Shown here piece by piece: positions 1-5,760 of a stretch of 5,812 bases of DNA (position 1 is its first letter; each line of letters begins with the position of its first letter). Both the position numbers and the translations under genes were made by a program. The DNA is from Planctomycetaceae bacterium. Its GTDB lineage: Bacteria > Planctomycetota > Planctomycetia > Pirellulales > UBA1268. The stretch is from the NCBI GenBank assembly GCA_947464585.1, contig CANHYS010000168.1:1-5812 (forward strand), read 5' to 3'. The notes beneath the pieces were generated by a model. The model saw only the letters and a program-made list of their open reading frames with translations, ran no database searches and was not told the DNA's origin.

Positions 1-526
1 GCGGGATGCCATCGAGTTTCGGAGGGTTGATCGTTCCAGGCGCTGTTGCAGGCGCTGTTCCAGGCGCCGTTCCAGGCGCCGTCCCAGCCGCCGGCGGGCT
101 GCCTGCAGGCGGAGTCGCCGGCCCGCCTGCCGGTGGGCGGACGACGCCGGGAATGTCGATCGCCGGTGGGACGAGGAGGGGCTGGCTCGGTCCGCTGCGG
201 ATGGCCGGGGTTGGTTGACCGCCGGGGGGCAGCAATGGCCCGCGCCGAGGACTCGGCCCGTCGTTTTCGCCAAACCCCAGTTGCTTCTTCAGGCTTGTGT
301 TTTCCCCGGCAACCCTGTCAAGCCGGGCGCATTTGTCCTGCAGCTCGTCCTGCAGCTGGTAGATCTGGTCCTCCTGCATCCGCAGCTCGCGTTCGAGCAG
401 CTGCTGGCTCAGGTCGCTTTTGCAGCCAAGGCAGAACAACACGACGGCCGCCATCACGAAGATGGGGCGGAATCGCGGGAAGAACGCCGCGAAAACAGCA
501 GCGGCTAGGCCTCTGAACCGTGTCAT
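1..526 (-). CDS. Putative lipoprotein with coiled coil and Pro/Ala-rich tail, partial (C-terminus beyond left edge)
   Basis: Open from an ATG at 526 to the window edge (175 full codons) with no stop, so the C-terminus is missing. The start is supported by a strong AAGGAGG six bases upstream. Residues 1-21 are basic/aromatic and residues 22-34 are hydrophobic, ending in FCLGC at 31-35. Cys35 could be a lipidated cysteine, although the -3 residue is Cys rather than the usual Leu, so the lipobox is imperfect. Residues 39-83 are charged and heptad-like (LLERELRMQEDQIYQLQDEL), a likely coiled coil. From about residue 90 the chain turns Pro/Gly/Ala-rich and ends in APGT-type repeats. I read it as an envelope-anchored protein with a helical stalk and a flexible linker. 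A similar coil motif seems familiar from planctomycete hypothetical proteins, but I could not check this. It lies 92 bases after clpP2 on the same strand with no clear promoter between, so cotranscription is possible. Function unknown. Confidence 0.8.
   Translation of the reverse strand, partial: MTRFRGLAAAVFAAFFPRFRPIFVMAAVVLFCLGCKSDLSQQLLERELRMQEDQIYQLQDELQDKCARLDRVAGENTSLKKQLGFGENDGPSPRRGPLLPPGGQPTPAIRSGPSQPLLVPPAIDIPGVVRPPAGGPATPPAGSPPAAGTAPGTAPGTAPATAPGTINPPKLDGIP
33..80 (-). repeat. 12-bp tandem repeat, four units, inside the lipoprotein gene
   Basis: On the plus strand four 12-base units start with gttccaggcgct (33-44), followed by units at 45-56, 57-68 and 69-80 that differ at one or two bases. 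A decayed fifth unit lies at 81-92. In the coding frame each unit encodes an A-P-G-T or A-P-A-T tetrapeptide. The unit length is a multiple of three, so copy-number change would keep the frame. Confidence 0.8.
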
Positions 527-532
527 GACGCG

Positions 533-539
533 CCTCCTT
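533..539 (-). promoter_or_regulatory. Strong Shine-Dalgarno site of the lipoprotein gene
   Basis: The minus strand reads AAGGAGG, six bases before the ATG at 526. It is the best ribosome binding site in the window and fixes this start over the internal ATG at codon 25. The neighbouring clpP and tig starts have only weak sites. Confidence 0.75.
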
Positions 540-562
540 GCGCCTCACTCCTGGGTCTCATT

Positions 563-582
563 GCGGCCCATCATCGGGCCGC
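563..582 (-). other. Stem-loop between clpP2 and the lipoprotein gene
   Basis: GCGGCCC (563-569) and GGGCCGC (576-582) form a perfect 7-bp GC stem with a 6-base loop. It lies in the 92-base gap after the clpP2 stop. No T-run follows on either strand, so it is not a classic intrinsic terminator. It may be an RNA 3'-end or processing structure. Confidence 0.45.
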
Positions 583-618
583 CACCATCCGATCACTGTT
601 TCGTCACGTGCCAGCCGG

Positions 619-1221
619 TCAGCCGACTGACTTCTCAGTCGGCATGCGGTCGATCACCTCATCGATCAGCCTGTATTCGAGCGCCTCGTGCGCCGACATG
701 AAGCGGTCGCGATCCGTATCCTGCTCGATCTTCTCCAGAGGATGTCCCGTGTGCTTCAGCAGGATGGCGTTGAGCTTGTGCTTGATGTTCTTGAACTCTT
801 TCGCATGGATCATGATTTCCTCGGCGGTTCCCTCCATGCCCGCGAGCGGCTGGTGGATCATGATCCGCGCGTTGGGGAGTGCCCGCCGCTTTCCCTTGGC
901 GCCGGCGGTGAGCAGCACCGCGCCCATCGAGGCGCACTGTCCGATGCAGTAGGTGGCGACGTCGCAGGTCACGAACTGCATGGTGTCGTAGATGGCCAGG
1001 CCGGCCGTGACGCTTCCGCCGGGGGAGTTGATGTAGAGGTGGATGTCAGACTTCGGGTCGTCAGACTGCAGAAAGAGCAGTTGGGCGACGATGGCATTGG
1101 CCACCTCGTCGTTGACCTGCGAGCCGAGAAAGACGATGCGGTCCTTGAGCAGGCGGCTGTAGATGTCCATCGCCCGCTCTTCGCGGCCACTCTTTTCGAT
1201 GACGAACGGGATCAAGGGCAT
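619..1221 (-). CDS. clpP: ATP-dependent Clp protease proteolytic subunit ClpP (second copy, ClpP2)
   Basis: A 200-residue S14 serine peptidase, close to the usual ClpP length. The catalytic triad is complete: Ser98 in GQCASMGA, His123 in MIHQP and Asp172 in DTDRDRF. The oligomerisation and substrate-binding segment INSPGGSV is at 65-71. The N-terminus ([20 protein letters not shown]) matches the family's conserved start, which supports the ATG at 1221 over the internal ATG at codon 18; the ribosome site is weak (GAGAAG). ClpP forms a cytoplasmic tetradecameric chamber that cuts proteins fed in by a Clp ATPase such as ClpX or ClpA/C. The canonical ASMG nucleophile context suggests this is the more typical of the two subunits. 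It follows clpP1 by 90 bases on the same strand, probably in one transcript. No ATPase gene is adjacent. Confidence 0.97.
   Translation of the reverse strand: MPLIPFVIEKSGREERAMDIYSRLLKDRIVFLGSQVNDEVANAIVAQLLFLQSDDPKSDIHLYINSPGGSVTAGLAIYDTMQFVTCDVATYCIGQCASMGAVLLTAGAKGKRRALPNARIMIHQPLAGMEGTAEEIMIHAKEFKNIKHKLNAILLKHTGHPLEKIEQDTDRDRFMSAHEALEYRLIDEVIDRMPTEKSVG
622..643 (-). other. Perfect 9-bp hairpin in the last codons of clpP2
   Basis: GCCGACTGA (622-630) and TCAGTCGGC (635-643) pair perfectly around a 4-base loop. On the minus strand the hairpin covers the last clpP2 codons, ending one base short of the stop triplet at 619-621. No U-tract follows, so it may be a transcript-stability or pausing structure rather than a standard terminator. 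Confidence 0.5.
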
Positions 1222-1311
1222 GGGCAGCTTCTCGGCGGGGGCTTGGAAGGGGAGTTGTGCGGTACGTCGCGAGCCTGATGGGGACGGATTCGTGAGACGC
1301 GGGAGCGGGGT

Positions 1312-1953
1312 TCAGTCCTTGCCTTCGTCATCCGCCGCGACCGGCGGCTTGGTGAGCACATCGTCGACCAAGCCATACTCCTTGGACTCGGTGGCGGTGA
1401 GGTAGCGGTCGCGGTCTGTGTCTTTGGCGATGCGTTCGATGGGCTGGCCGGTGTGATGGGCCAGGATGTCGTTGAGGATCGCCCGGGTCTTGATGATCTC
1501 GTCAGCCTGGATTTCGATGTCGCTCACCTGCCCGCCCACCTGGCCGTAGGGCTGGTGGATCATGACCTTGGCATGAGGCAGGGCAAACCGTTTCCCCTTC
1601 GCGCCGCCGGCGAGCAGGACGGCACCGCCGCTGGCGGCGAGCCCCACGCAGTAGGTCGCGACCTGGCAGGAGAGAATCTGCATCGTGTCGTAGATCGCCA
1701 TGGTGGCCGTGACGCTCCCACCCGGCGAGTTGATGTAGAAGTGGATGTCCTTCCGGCGGTTTTCGCTCTGCAGATAGAGCAGTTTCATCACCAGTTCGTT
1801 GGCGTTACCGTCGTAGATCTCTCCCTGCAGCAGGATGATCCGGTTTTCCAGAAGGAGATCGCCCAGCGTCATCTGCCGCTGCCGCTGATAGTCGCGGGAA
1901 GCGCTCGAGGCTTGTGGACTGGATGAACGCGGAACGTCGGAACGATTCAGCAT
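1312..1953 (-). CDS. clpP: ATP-dependent Clp protease proteolytic subunit ClpP (first copy, ClpP1)
   Basis: A 213-residue S14 peptidase when started at the ATG at 1953. The frame stays open to a GTG at 1998 (228 residues), but neither start has a good ribosome site and the extra 15 residues do not look like ClpP. Counting from 1953, the triad is Ser108 in GLAASGGA, His133 in MIHQP and Asp182 in [15 protein letters not shown] lies at about 75-81. A Ser/Arg/Gln-rich stretch of about 25 residues ([12 protein letters not shown] and onward) precedes the fold and may be disordered or a cleaved propeptide. The residue after the nucleophile is Gly rather than the common Met. The C-terminus is acidic (AADDEGKD). 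It lies between tig and clpP2, which supports a shared proteostasis operon and possible mixed ClpP1-ClpP2 rings, as known for other bacteria with two copies (inference here). Confidence 0.96.
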   Translation of the reverse strand: MLNRSDVPRSSSPQASSASRDYQRQRQMTLGDLLLENRIILLQGEIYDGNANELVMKLLYLQSENRRKDIHFYINSPGGSVTATMAIYDTMQILSCQVATYCVGLAASGGAVLLAGGAKGKRFALPHAKVMIHQPYGQVGGQVSDIEIQADEIIKTRAILNDILAHHTGQPIERIAKDTDRDRYLTATESKEYGLVDDVLTKPPVAADDEGKD

Positions 1954-2015
1954 GTCAGGTCTCGGTTGGGCTGAGAAATCGGCGGTGATTGGGAACACGA
2001 TGCCGGGATGACACG

Positions 2016-2029
2016 GTGCCGGTCGGCAC
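2016..2029 (-). other. Short inverted repeat between tig and clpP1
   Basis: GTGCC (2016-2020) and GGCAC (2025-2029) pair around GGTC in the 105-base tig-clpP1 gap. The stem is only 5 bp and no T-run follows, so it is a weak structure that may mark RNA processing between the two genes. I see no convincing promoter in this gap. Confidence 0.25.
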
Positions 2030-2058
2030 GGGCAGGATGCGGGATGCTCGCCCGCCGC

Positions 2059-3555
2059 TCATGCCCGCCGCGGGCTGCCAGGCTCCGGCTGGGTGGCCGT
2101 CGGAATTTCCTCTTCACCAACGACGGAGCCGCAGACCGCATGGTCCACCGCCTCGGCGTCGCGCTTCTGAAACTCGAACGGGGTGTCGGTGAACTTCGCG
2201 TGCGATGTGATCAGGTCGATCGTCTTCCGCTCGATGATCTGGTTGCGGAGCACGTCCATGAGGCCACGTTTCTCGAGGTTCGCCCGCACGCGACGGGGCG
2301 ATTCGCCCGACTGCGCGGCGATGGCACGAATCTCCTCGTCGTAGTCGGCCGCGACGTCGGCGATCGACTGGTCCTCGGCGATCCGCTCCAGGATGAAGTG
2401 CTCCTTGAGAGCCGCGGCCGTGCTTCCCATGACCGACTGCCGCAGTTCGTTGACATGCCGACGGATGGAATCGTCGTCAAAACCGCTCCGCCGCAGTTCG
2501 AGAATCGCCCGCTCCAGTTCCCGCAGGCTCTGGCGGCGGAGCAGATCCGGGGGCAGATCCCAACTGGCCGACGCCGTCAGCGCGCTCGAAACCTGCTGCC
2601 GAACCTGACGCCGGCGATGCCACTCAAGCTGGTTCTCCAACTGCTTGAGCACCGCTGCCCGCAGGTCATCCGGCGACTCGAACGAGCCGAGTTCATCGAG
2701 CAGTTCGGGGGTCAGATCGGGGAGTTCAAGGTGCTTGACATCCACGACCGTCAGCTCGAGCGTGACATCCTTGCCGCGGAGCGACTCGACGGCCGCCTCG
2801 TCCGACACCTTGACGGTGGCGGTGACGGGAGTGCCGGTACGGGCCGTCGCGACGAGCTTGTCGAAGCCCGCCAATTCCGCGTCGGCGAAGGAGAGCTTGG
2901 GCCGCACGATCAGCTCCAGATCGGCGGCTTCCGACAGCACCGTGTCGCCGTCGAGGCACCGCAGATTGGCCACGATCAGGTCGCCCGCCTTGGCCGCACC
3001 TTCATGGGGCACGAACCGCGCCCGCTCACGCAGAAGATTGGTGAGCGCCTCGTCCACGTCGGCATCGGAGATCGTGCGGGAGGGGCGGCGGATTGACAGG
3101 CCCTTCCACTCAGGCAGGTCGAATTCCGGTCGCACCTCGATCTTGAACTCGAACGTCATCGGTCCGTCTGCGGGCACGAGGACGGCGTTCACGTCGAGCT
3201 CGGGCTCGCTGATGGGCGAGAGTTTTTCCTGCTCCGACACCTGTGTCATGGCGTCCGCCAGCAGTTTGCTGCGGATCTGGTCGGAAAGCTCCGACTTGAA
3301 TCGGCTGCTCACGAGTCGCTTCGGCGCGCGGCCCGGACGAAAGCCTGGCAGCATGGCGGCGGGCATCATCTCGCCGAGTGCATCATCGCGGTAGCGGTCG
3401 ATGTCTTCCCGCGGGATCGACACCCGCACGCGGCGCTCGCAGGCCGAGAGTTTGTCGATGGCGACATCGAGCTTGAGGGGCTGGGATGCCGCTTCGTCGC
3501 CGCCGGAAGGAGGGGATGCCAGAGCGGATGCGGACTGATCACTGGAAGAAGACAT
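2059..3555 (-). CDS. tig: Trigger factor, ribosome-associated chaperone
   Basis: A 498-residue protein, longer than the roughly 430 of the E. coli protein. Residues 1-25 are a Ser/Ala-rich extension. The ribosome-binding domain spans about 27-140 and carries the signature GFRPGRAP at 71-78, the loop that docks on the large subunit near the exit tunnel. The middle FKBP-like segment (about 185-275) is poorly conserved. The C-terminal chaperone region starts around LELPDLTPELLDELG (276-290) and is mostly helical to about 465, followed by an acidic/Pro tail ending PGSPRRA. The ATG at 3555 is chosen; the frame stays open to a TTG at 3639, but the added residues do not resemble the family. The ribosome site is weak (GGAAAC). 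In the cytoplasm it binds emerging nascent chains and delays misfolding. It is the first gene of the tig-clpP-clpP cluster, parallel to tig-clpP-clpX in many bacteria. Confidence 0.95.
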   Translation of the reverse strand: MSSSSDQSASALASPPSGGDEAASQPLKLDVAIDKLSACERRVRVSIPREDIDRYRDDALGEMMPAAMLPGFRPGRAPKRLVSSRFKSELSDQIRSKLLADAMTQVSEQEKLSPISEPELDVNAVLVPADGPMTFEFKIEVRPEFDLPEWKGLSIRRPSRTISDADVDEALTNLLRERARFVPHEGAAKAGDLIVANLRCLDGDTVLSEAADLELIVRPKLSFADAELAGFDKLVATARTGTPVTATVKVSDEAAVESLRGKDVTLELTVVDVKHLELPDLTPELLDELGSFESPDDLRAAVLKQLENQLEWHRRRQVRQQVSSALTASASWDLPPDLLRRQSLRELERAILELRRSGFDDDSIRRHVNELRQSVMGSTAAALKEHFILERIAEDQSIADVAADYDEEIRAIAAQSGESPRRVRANLEKRGLMDVLRNQIIERKTIDLITSHAKFTDTPFEFQKRDAEAVDHAVCGSVVGEEEIPTATQPEPGSPRRA

Positions 3556-3771
3556 GACTGTTTCCGACGGGAGCGGGGAAGCTTCAAAATGGGGCGAACG
3601 AAAGCCGCTGACAGAAGGTTCGAGATGCAGGCAACCCAAACCCGATGCGCGAGCCGACCGCGAGGGACCGCAGCAAAAACGCTCTCGGCCGCCTCCGCGA
3701 GGAGTTCGGCTCGATGGGGTGCTGCCGGGCCTGTGGCCAAAAACGATAAAGTCAGCAAGATAGAATCGAAA

Positions 3772-3844
3772 AGCGGGTGATGAGATTCGAACTCACGACA
3801 ACCACGTTGGCAACGTGGTGCTCTACCAACTGAGCTACACCCGC
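3772..3844 (-). tRNA. tRNA-Gly (anticodon GCC)
   Basis: The minus strand folds as a full cloverleaf of 73 bases. The acceptor stem is GCGGGTG with CACCCGC, the D-arm is GCTCAGTTGGTAGAGC, the anticodon stem is CCACG/CGTGG, and the loop TTGCCAA gives anticodon GCC (reads GGC/GGU). A five-base variable region (TTGTC) precedes the T-arm GTGAG-TTCGAAT-CTCAT. The discriminator base is T and no CCA is encoded, so the tail would be added after transcription. It sits 216 bases upstream of the tig start on the same strand. Confidence 0.97.
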
Positions 3845-3856
3845 GGGGCTGTTCCT

Positions 3857-3878
3857 CCGGCGGTCTTGCACCGCCCGG
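3857..3878 (-). other. Hairpin in the tRNA-Gly leader
   Basis: CCGGCGGT (3857-3864) pairs with ACCGCCCGG (3870-3878) with one bulged C, around the loop CTTGC. It begins 12 bases outside the tRNA 5' end, between the proposed promoter and the mature tRNA. No T-run follows on either strand, so it could be a pre-tRNA leader structure rather than a terminator. Confidence 0.35.
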
Positions 3879-3914
3879 AAAACGGGACGGGCACGCACTG
3901 CCTGAGAACGCCGG

Positions 3915-3942
3915 ATTATAAGGGACCCGGGGGTGGCCGCAA
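3915..3942 (-). promoter_or_regulatory. Probable promoter of tRNA-Gly
   Basis: The minus strand carries a perfect -10 box TATAAT at 3920-3915. A weak -35 candidate TTGCGG lies at 3942-3937, 16 bases away. Transcription would start near 3908, giving a leader of about 65 bases before the tRNA. A sigma70-type promoter is the simplest reading; the -35 match is poor. It may also contribute to tig transcription by readthrough, since no clear terminator follows the tRNA. Confidence 0.5.
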
Positions 3943-3992
3943 GGTCATCCTCTGGGGGAACCGGGTTTTCTGGGGGGATTGGGCGGACAAAT

Positions 3993-4020
3993 TTGGAAAC
4001 CGCTGCCGCCTGATTACGAT
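3993..4020 (+). promoter_or_regulatory. Weak candidate promoter of the FHA gene
   Basis: TTGGAA (3993-3998) and TACGAT (4015-4020) are separated by 16 bases, each matching four of six consensus positions. The implied transcription start, near 4027, fits a translation start at 4094 and not at the upstream ATG at 4019. Chance matches of this quality are common, so this is tentative. Confidence 0.25.
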
Positions 4021-4093
4021 GGGACGAGACGCCCGAGTCTTACGGTTTTTGGTTGCCAGTCCCCGCAGCGCCATTCCGCCCCCCTCTGCCGTC

Positions 4094-4828
4094 ATGGTCG
4101 TTCACTTTCACGTTGTGTCGCCTGTCGAGAAGAAGCGGACGTTTACCGTGCGTCTGCCGATCCTGCTCGGCCGCGGCGAGGAGGCGAAGTTTCGGATCCA
4201 GCACGACCTGGTCAGCCGCAAACACTGCGAGCTTTTCGAGCGCCAGGGGTGGGTGTACGTCCGTGATCTCGGGTCGACCAACGGCACGTTTCTCAACGAC
4301 GAACAGGTGCCTGTGAGCACCAAAACCGTCGTGCCCCCCGGCGGTATCGTGCGGGTGGGCGGCCTTTCCTTCGCGGTGGACTACCAGTCGCCGGTCGCTG
4401 TCGATGCGACCACCGCTTTCGAGCCCTCTGGCCACCTGGAAGGGCCCGGCGTGGAGGAGAGCCGCGTGGGCGGGACCGATGAGTCGCTCCGGGAGGAGCA
4501 GCCGGATTTTCAGGTGGTGCACGAGGGTGAGGAATCCCCTGCTGCCCCTGCTGCCGTGGCAGCGCCGGAGCCGGCAAGCGTGGGAGAGGCGGGGTCTGCG
4601 GACGTGGCAGCGGCTGATGCGCGGGCCGATGCGGATGAGGTCCGCCCGCCCGAGCCGACACCCGAGCCGACTTCATCCGCCAAGCAGCCGGAGGGCTTTG
4701 ACTTCCTCTCCGCAGAGGCATCGACGGAATCGTCAGCGGACGCGGCGCAGTGGCCCGCTGCAGGTGCTGCCGCTGCCGATGTCTCCGACGATGATCAGCT
4801 CAACAGCTTCTTCAAGGGCCTCAAGTAG
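4094..4828 (+). CDS. FHA-domain protein with disordered linker
   Basis: A 244-residue protein from the ATG at 4094. The forkhead-associated domain fills about 1-97 and has the expected phosphothreonine-binding landmarks: G26-R27, S41-R42 with H44, and the LGSTNGT motif at 59-65. Residues 100-230 are acidic and Ala/Pro/Glu-rich, low in complexity and probably disordered. The last residues (DDQLNSFFKGLK) form a short amphipathic tail. No signal peptide or membrane segment is visible, so it is likely a cytoplasmic adaptor that recruits phosphorylated partners of Ser/Thr kinases. The kinase and partners are not in the window. The frame is open further upstream, with an ATG at 4019 (269 residues) and earlier codons overlapping the tRNA. 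The 4094 start is preferred because the FHA fold begins there, although no Shine-Dalgarno is seen at either start. It is convergent with the downstream gene. Confidence 0.88.
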   Translation: MVVHFHVVSPVEKKRTFTVRLPILLGRGEEAKFRIQHDLVSRKHCELFERQGWVYVRDLGSTNGTFLNDEQVPVSTKTVVPPGGIVRVGGLSFAVDYQSPVAVDATTAFEPSGHLEGPGVEESRVGGTDESLREEQPDFQVVHEGEESPAAPAAVAAPEPASVGEAGSADVAAADARADADEVRPPEPTPEPTSSAKQPEGFDFLSAEASTESSADAAQWPAAGAAAADVSDDDQLNSFFKGLK

Positions 4829-4910
4829 CGGGCCGAAGTCGGAACGCATCCAAACGAATGCCACGAGATGTGGACCCCCCTCGCTCCCGCGTCGGGCGTG
4901 CATGGGAGTG

Positions 4911-4925
4911 ACGTGGCGTCCACGT
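4911..4925. other. Perfect inverted repeat in the convergent intergenic gap
   Basis: ACGTGG (4911-4916) and CCACGT (4920-4925) pair around CGT, between the stops of the two convergent genes (4828 and 4934). No T-run follows on either strand. It may help end one or both transcripts, but the evidence is structural only. Confidence 0.3.
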
Positions 4926-4933
4926 TCCCTCGG

Positions 4934-5644
4934 TCATTTGGCCGGCCGTTTCGGCCCACGGTTTTTGGTGGGCGGCGTTACGGGATTGGCCAGCGTGATC
5001 GAGAGCGTCGTGGCCTGAAGTGCGCCCTTACTGAGAAAGAGCCCCTCCACCTCGACCTGATCGCCCGGGGTCGCGAGCGCGTAGTTGGTCGTCTTCACCA
5101 GGAGTTCGGTTTCAGCGGAGACGGTGATGTCGAATCGTTCCCTGCCCGCCTGCACCGTGACCACGTCGTCGTTCACGAGCTTGATTGGCCCTGAGACCAG
5201 GTAGGTGCCGGGGTCGCGCTTGCCAGGCACTCTCTTGGCACCCTGCTCGGCGATGCCCAGACCGCCGGCGACCACGCCCGGCAGGCCGCCGCCGGGAAAC
5301 ATGATCTGGGCGACGGGTGCCGCGACCTTGCCAAATTCGTCGAGCATCAGGGAACACGACACAAACTGGCCCGGCTGCAACATCTCCCGCGACGCAGTGC
5401 CGACCACCGAGACCTGGGCATTCGGGGCTGGCACCACGTTCCAAAACTCGCCCCCCTTCAGCCGGAGTCGGAGCATGCCGGGCGCAACGGCATCGACCGT
5501 GCCCTTGCCGTCTTCGGCCGACAACGTTTTTGGCTGCGGCCGAGCCTGGGCATGGGCAGTGCCCTGCCAGGCAGTCGCGACGGTCAGACCGGCTGCGAGC
5601 GCGGCCCAGCGATGAGACGGTATGGGCTTCCAGGACAGCCGCAT
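4934..5644 (-). CDS. Secreted two-module protein of unknown function
   Basis: A 236-residue protein from the ATG at 5644, supported by GAGGA eight bases upstream; the frame is also open to a GTG at 5671. Residues 1-32 form a Sec signal peptide: basic start, hydrophobic WAALAAGLTVATAW, and a TAHA-QA cleavage site after about 32. The mature part has a beta-rich module at about 47-116 (GTVDAV through VAQIMF), a Gly-rich linker at 117-135 (FPGGGLPGVVAGGLG), and a second beta-rich module at about 149-218. The second module, with GDQVEVEGLF and GALQATTLSI, resembles the OB-like DUF5666 pattern, which I state as a resemblance only. The C-terminus is basic (KNRGPKRPAK). It has no lipobox and no further membrane segment, so it is probably periplasmic or exported. 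It is convergent with the FHA gene and divergent from the gene at 5761. I cannot assign a function. Confidence 0.82.
   Translation of the reverse strand: MRLSWKPIPSHRWAALAAGLTVATAWQGTAHAQARPQPKTLSAEDGKGTVDAVAPGMLRLRLKGGEFWNVVPAPNAQVSVVGTASREMLQPGQFVSCSLMLDEFGKVAAPVAQIMFPGGGLPGVVAGGLGIAEQGAKRVPGKRDPGTYLVSGPIKLVNDDVVTVQAGRERFDITVSAETELLVKTTNYALATPGDQVEVEGLFLSKGALQATTLSITLANPVTPPTKNRGPKRPAK
4944..4966 (+). terminator. Candidate intrinsic terminator of the FHA gene
   Basis: The plus strand can form GCCGT (4945-4949) with ACGGT (4958-4962), followed by a run of five T at 4962-4966. An alternative stem is GGCCG-TTT-CGGCC at 4944-4956. It lies 116 bases past the FHA stop and inside the last codons of the convergent gene. 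The stem is short, so this is tentative. Confidence 0.35.
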
Positions 5645-5652
5645 CTGGCGAT

Positions 5653-5657
5653 TCCTC
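5653..5657 (-). promoter_or_regulatory. Shine-Dalgarno site deciding the start at 5644
   Basis: GAGGA on the minus strand lies eight bases before the ATG at 5644. It favours this start over the GTG at 5671, and the shorter form also gives a better signal peptide. Confidence 0.55.
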
Positions 5658-5709
5658 AGCGTTCCGGCCACCGTGGCATCGGGGGTGATGCCGCGAGCCC
5701 GGTCACGGA

Positions 5710-5715
5710 ATTATA
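5710..5715 (-). promoter_or_regulatory. Consensus -10 box upstream of the secreted protein gene
   Basis: The minus strand reads TATAAT at 5715-5710 in an AT-rich island (ttatatatt) that stands out in the GC-rich divergent region. It lies about 65 bases before the ATG at 5644. No convincing -35 box lies upstream, where the sequence is G-rich on this strand. The plus strand of the same island offers TATATT (5714-5719), which could serve the divergent gene at 5761, so the two genes may share it. Confidence 0.4.
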
Positions 5716-5760
5716 TATTCAAGCTGGTCTCCCCCCCAGCCCCAGGCTTCACCATCTGCC

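Noticed and set aside
33..92. Short repeats as a possible CRISPR array
   Set aside because: The units are 12 bp, contiguous, without spacers, and encode an in-frame tetrapeptide repeat.
688..1278. Plus-strand open frame (196 codons) antisense to clpP2
   Set aside because: It is a shadow of a gene with a full catalytic triad; no motif or ribosome site supports it.
1453..1926. Plus-strand open frame antisense to clpP1
   Set aside because: It lies wholly within the real clpP1 gene on the other strand and has no family resemblance.
2008..3096. Long plus-strand open frame (362 codons) antisense to tig
   Set aside because: It lies opposite a clear trigger factor gene, its translation is Arg/Leu-rich without recognisable motifs, and long antisense frames are expected in GC-rich DNA.
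3556..3639. N-terminal extension of trigger factor from a TTG at 3639
   Set aside because: The added residues are unlike the family and there is a plausible ATG at 3555.
3815..4093. Upstream extension of the FHA gene
   Set aside because: The extension overlaps the tRNA on the opposite strand and the tRNA promoter region, and the added residues do not resemble a protein domain.
4040..4522. Minus-strand open frame (160 codons) antisense to the FHA gene
   Set aside because: The plus strand has diagnostic FHA motifs and the minus frame has none.
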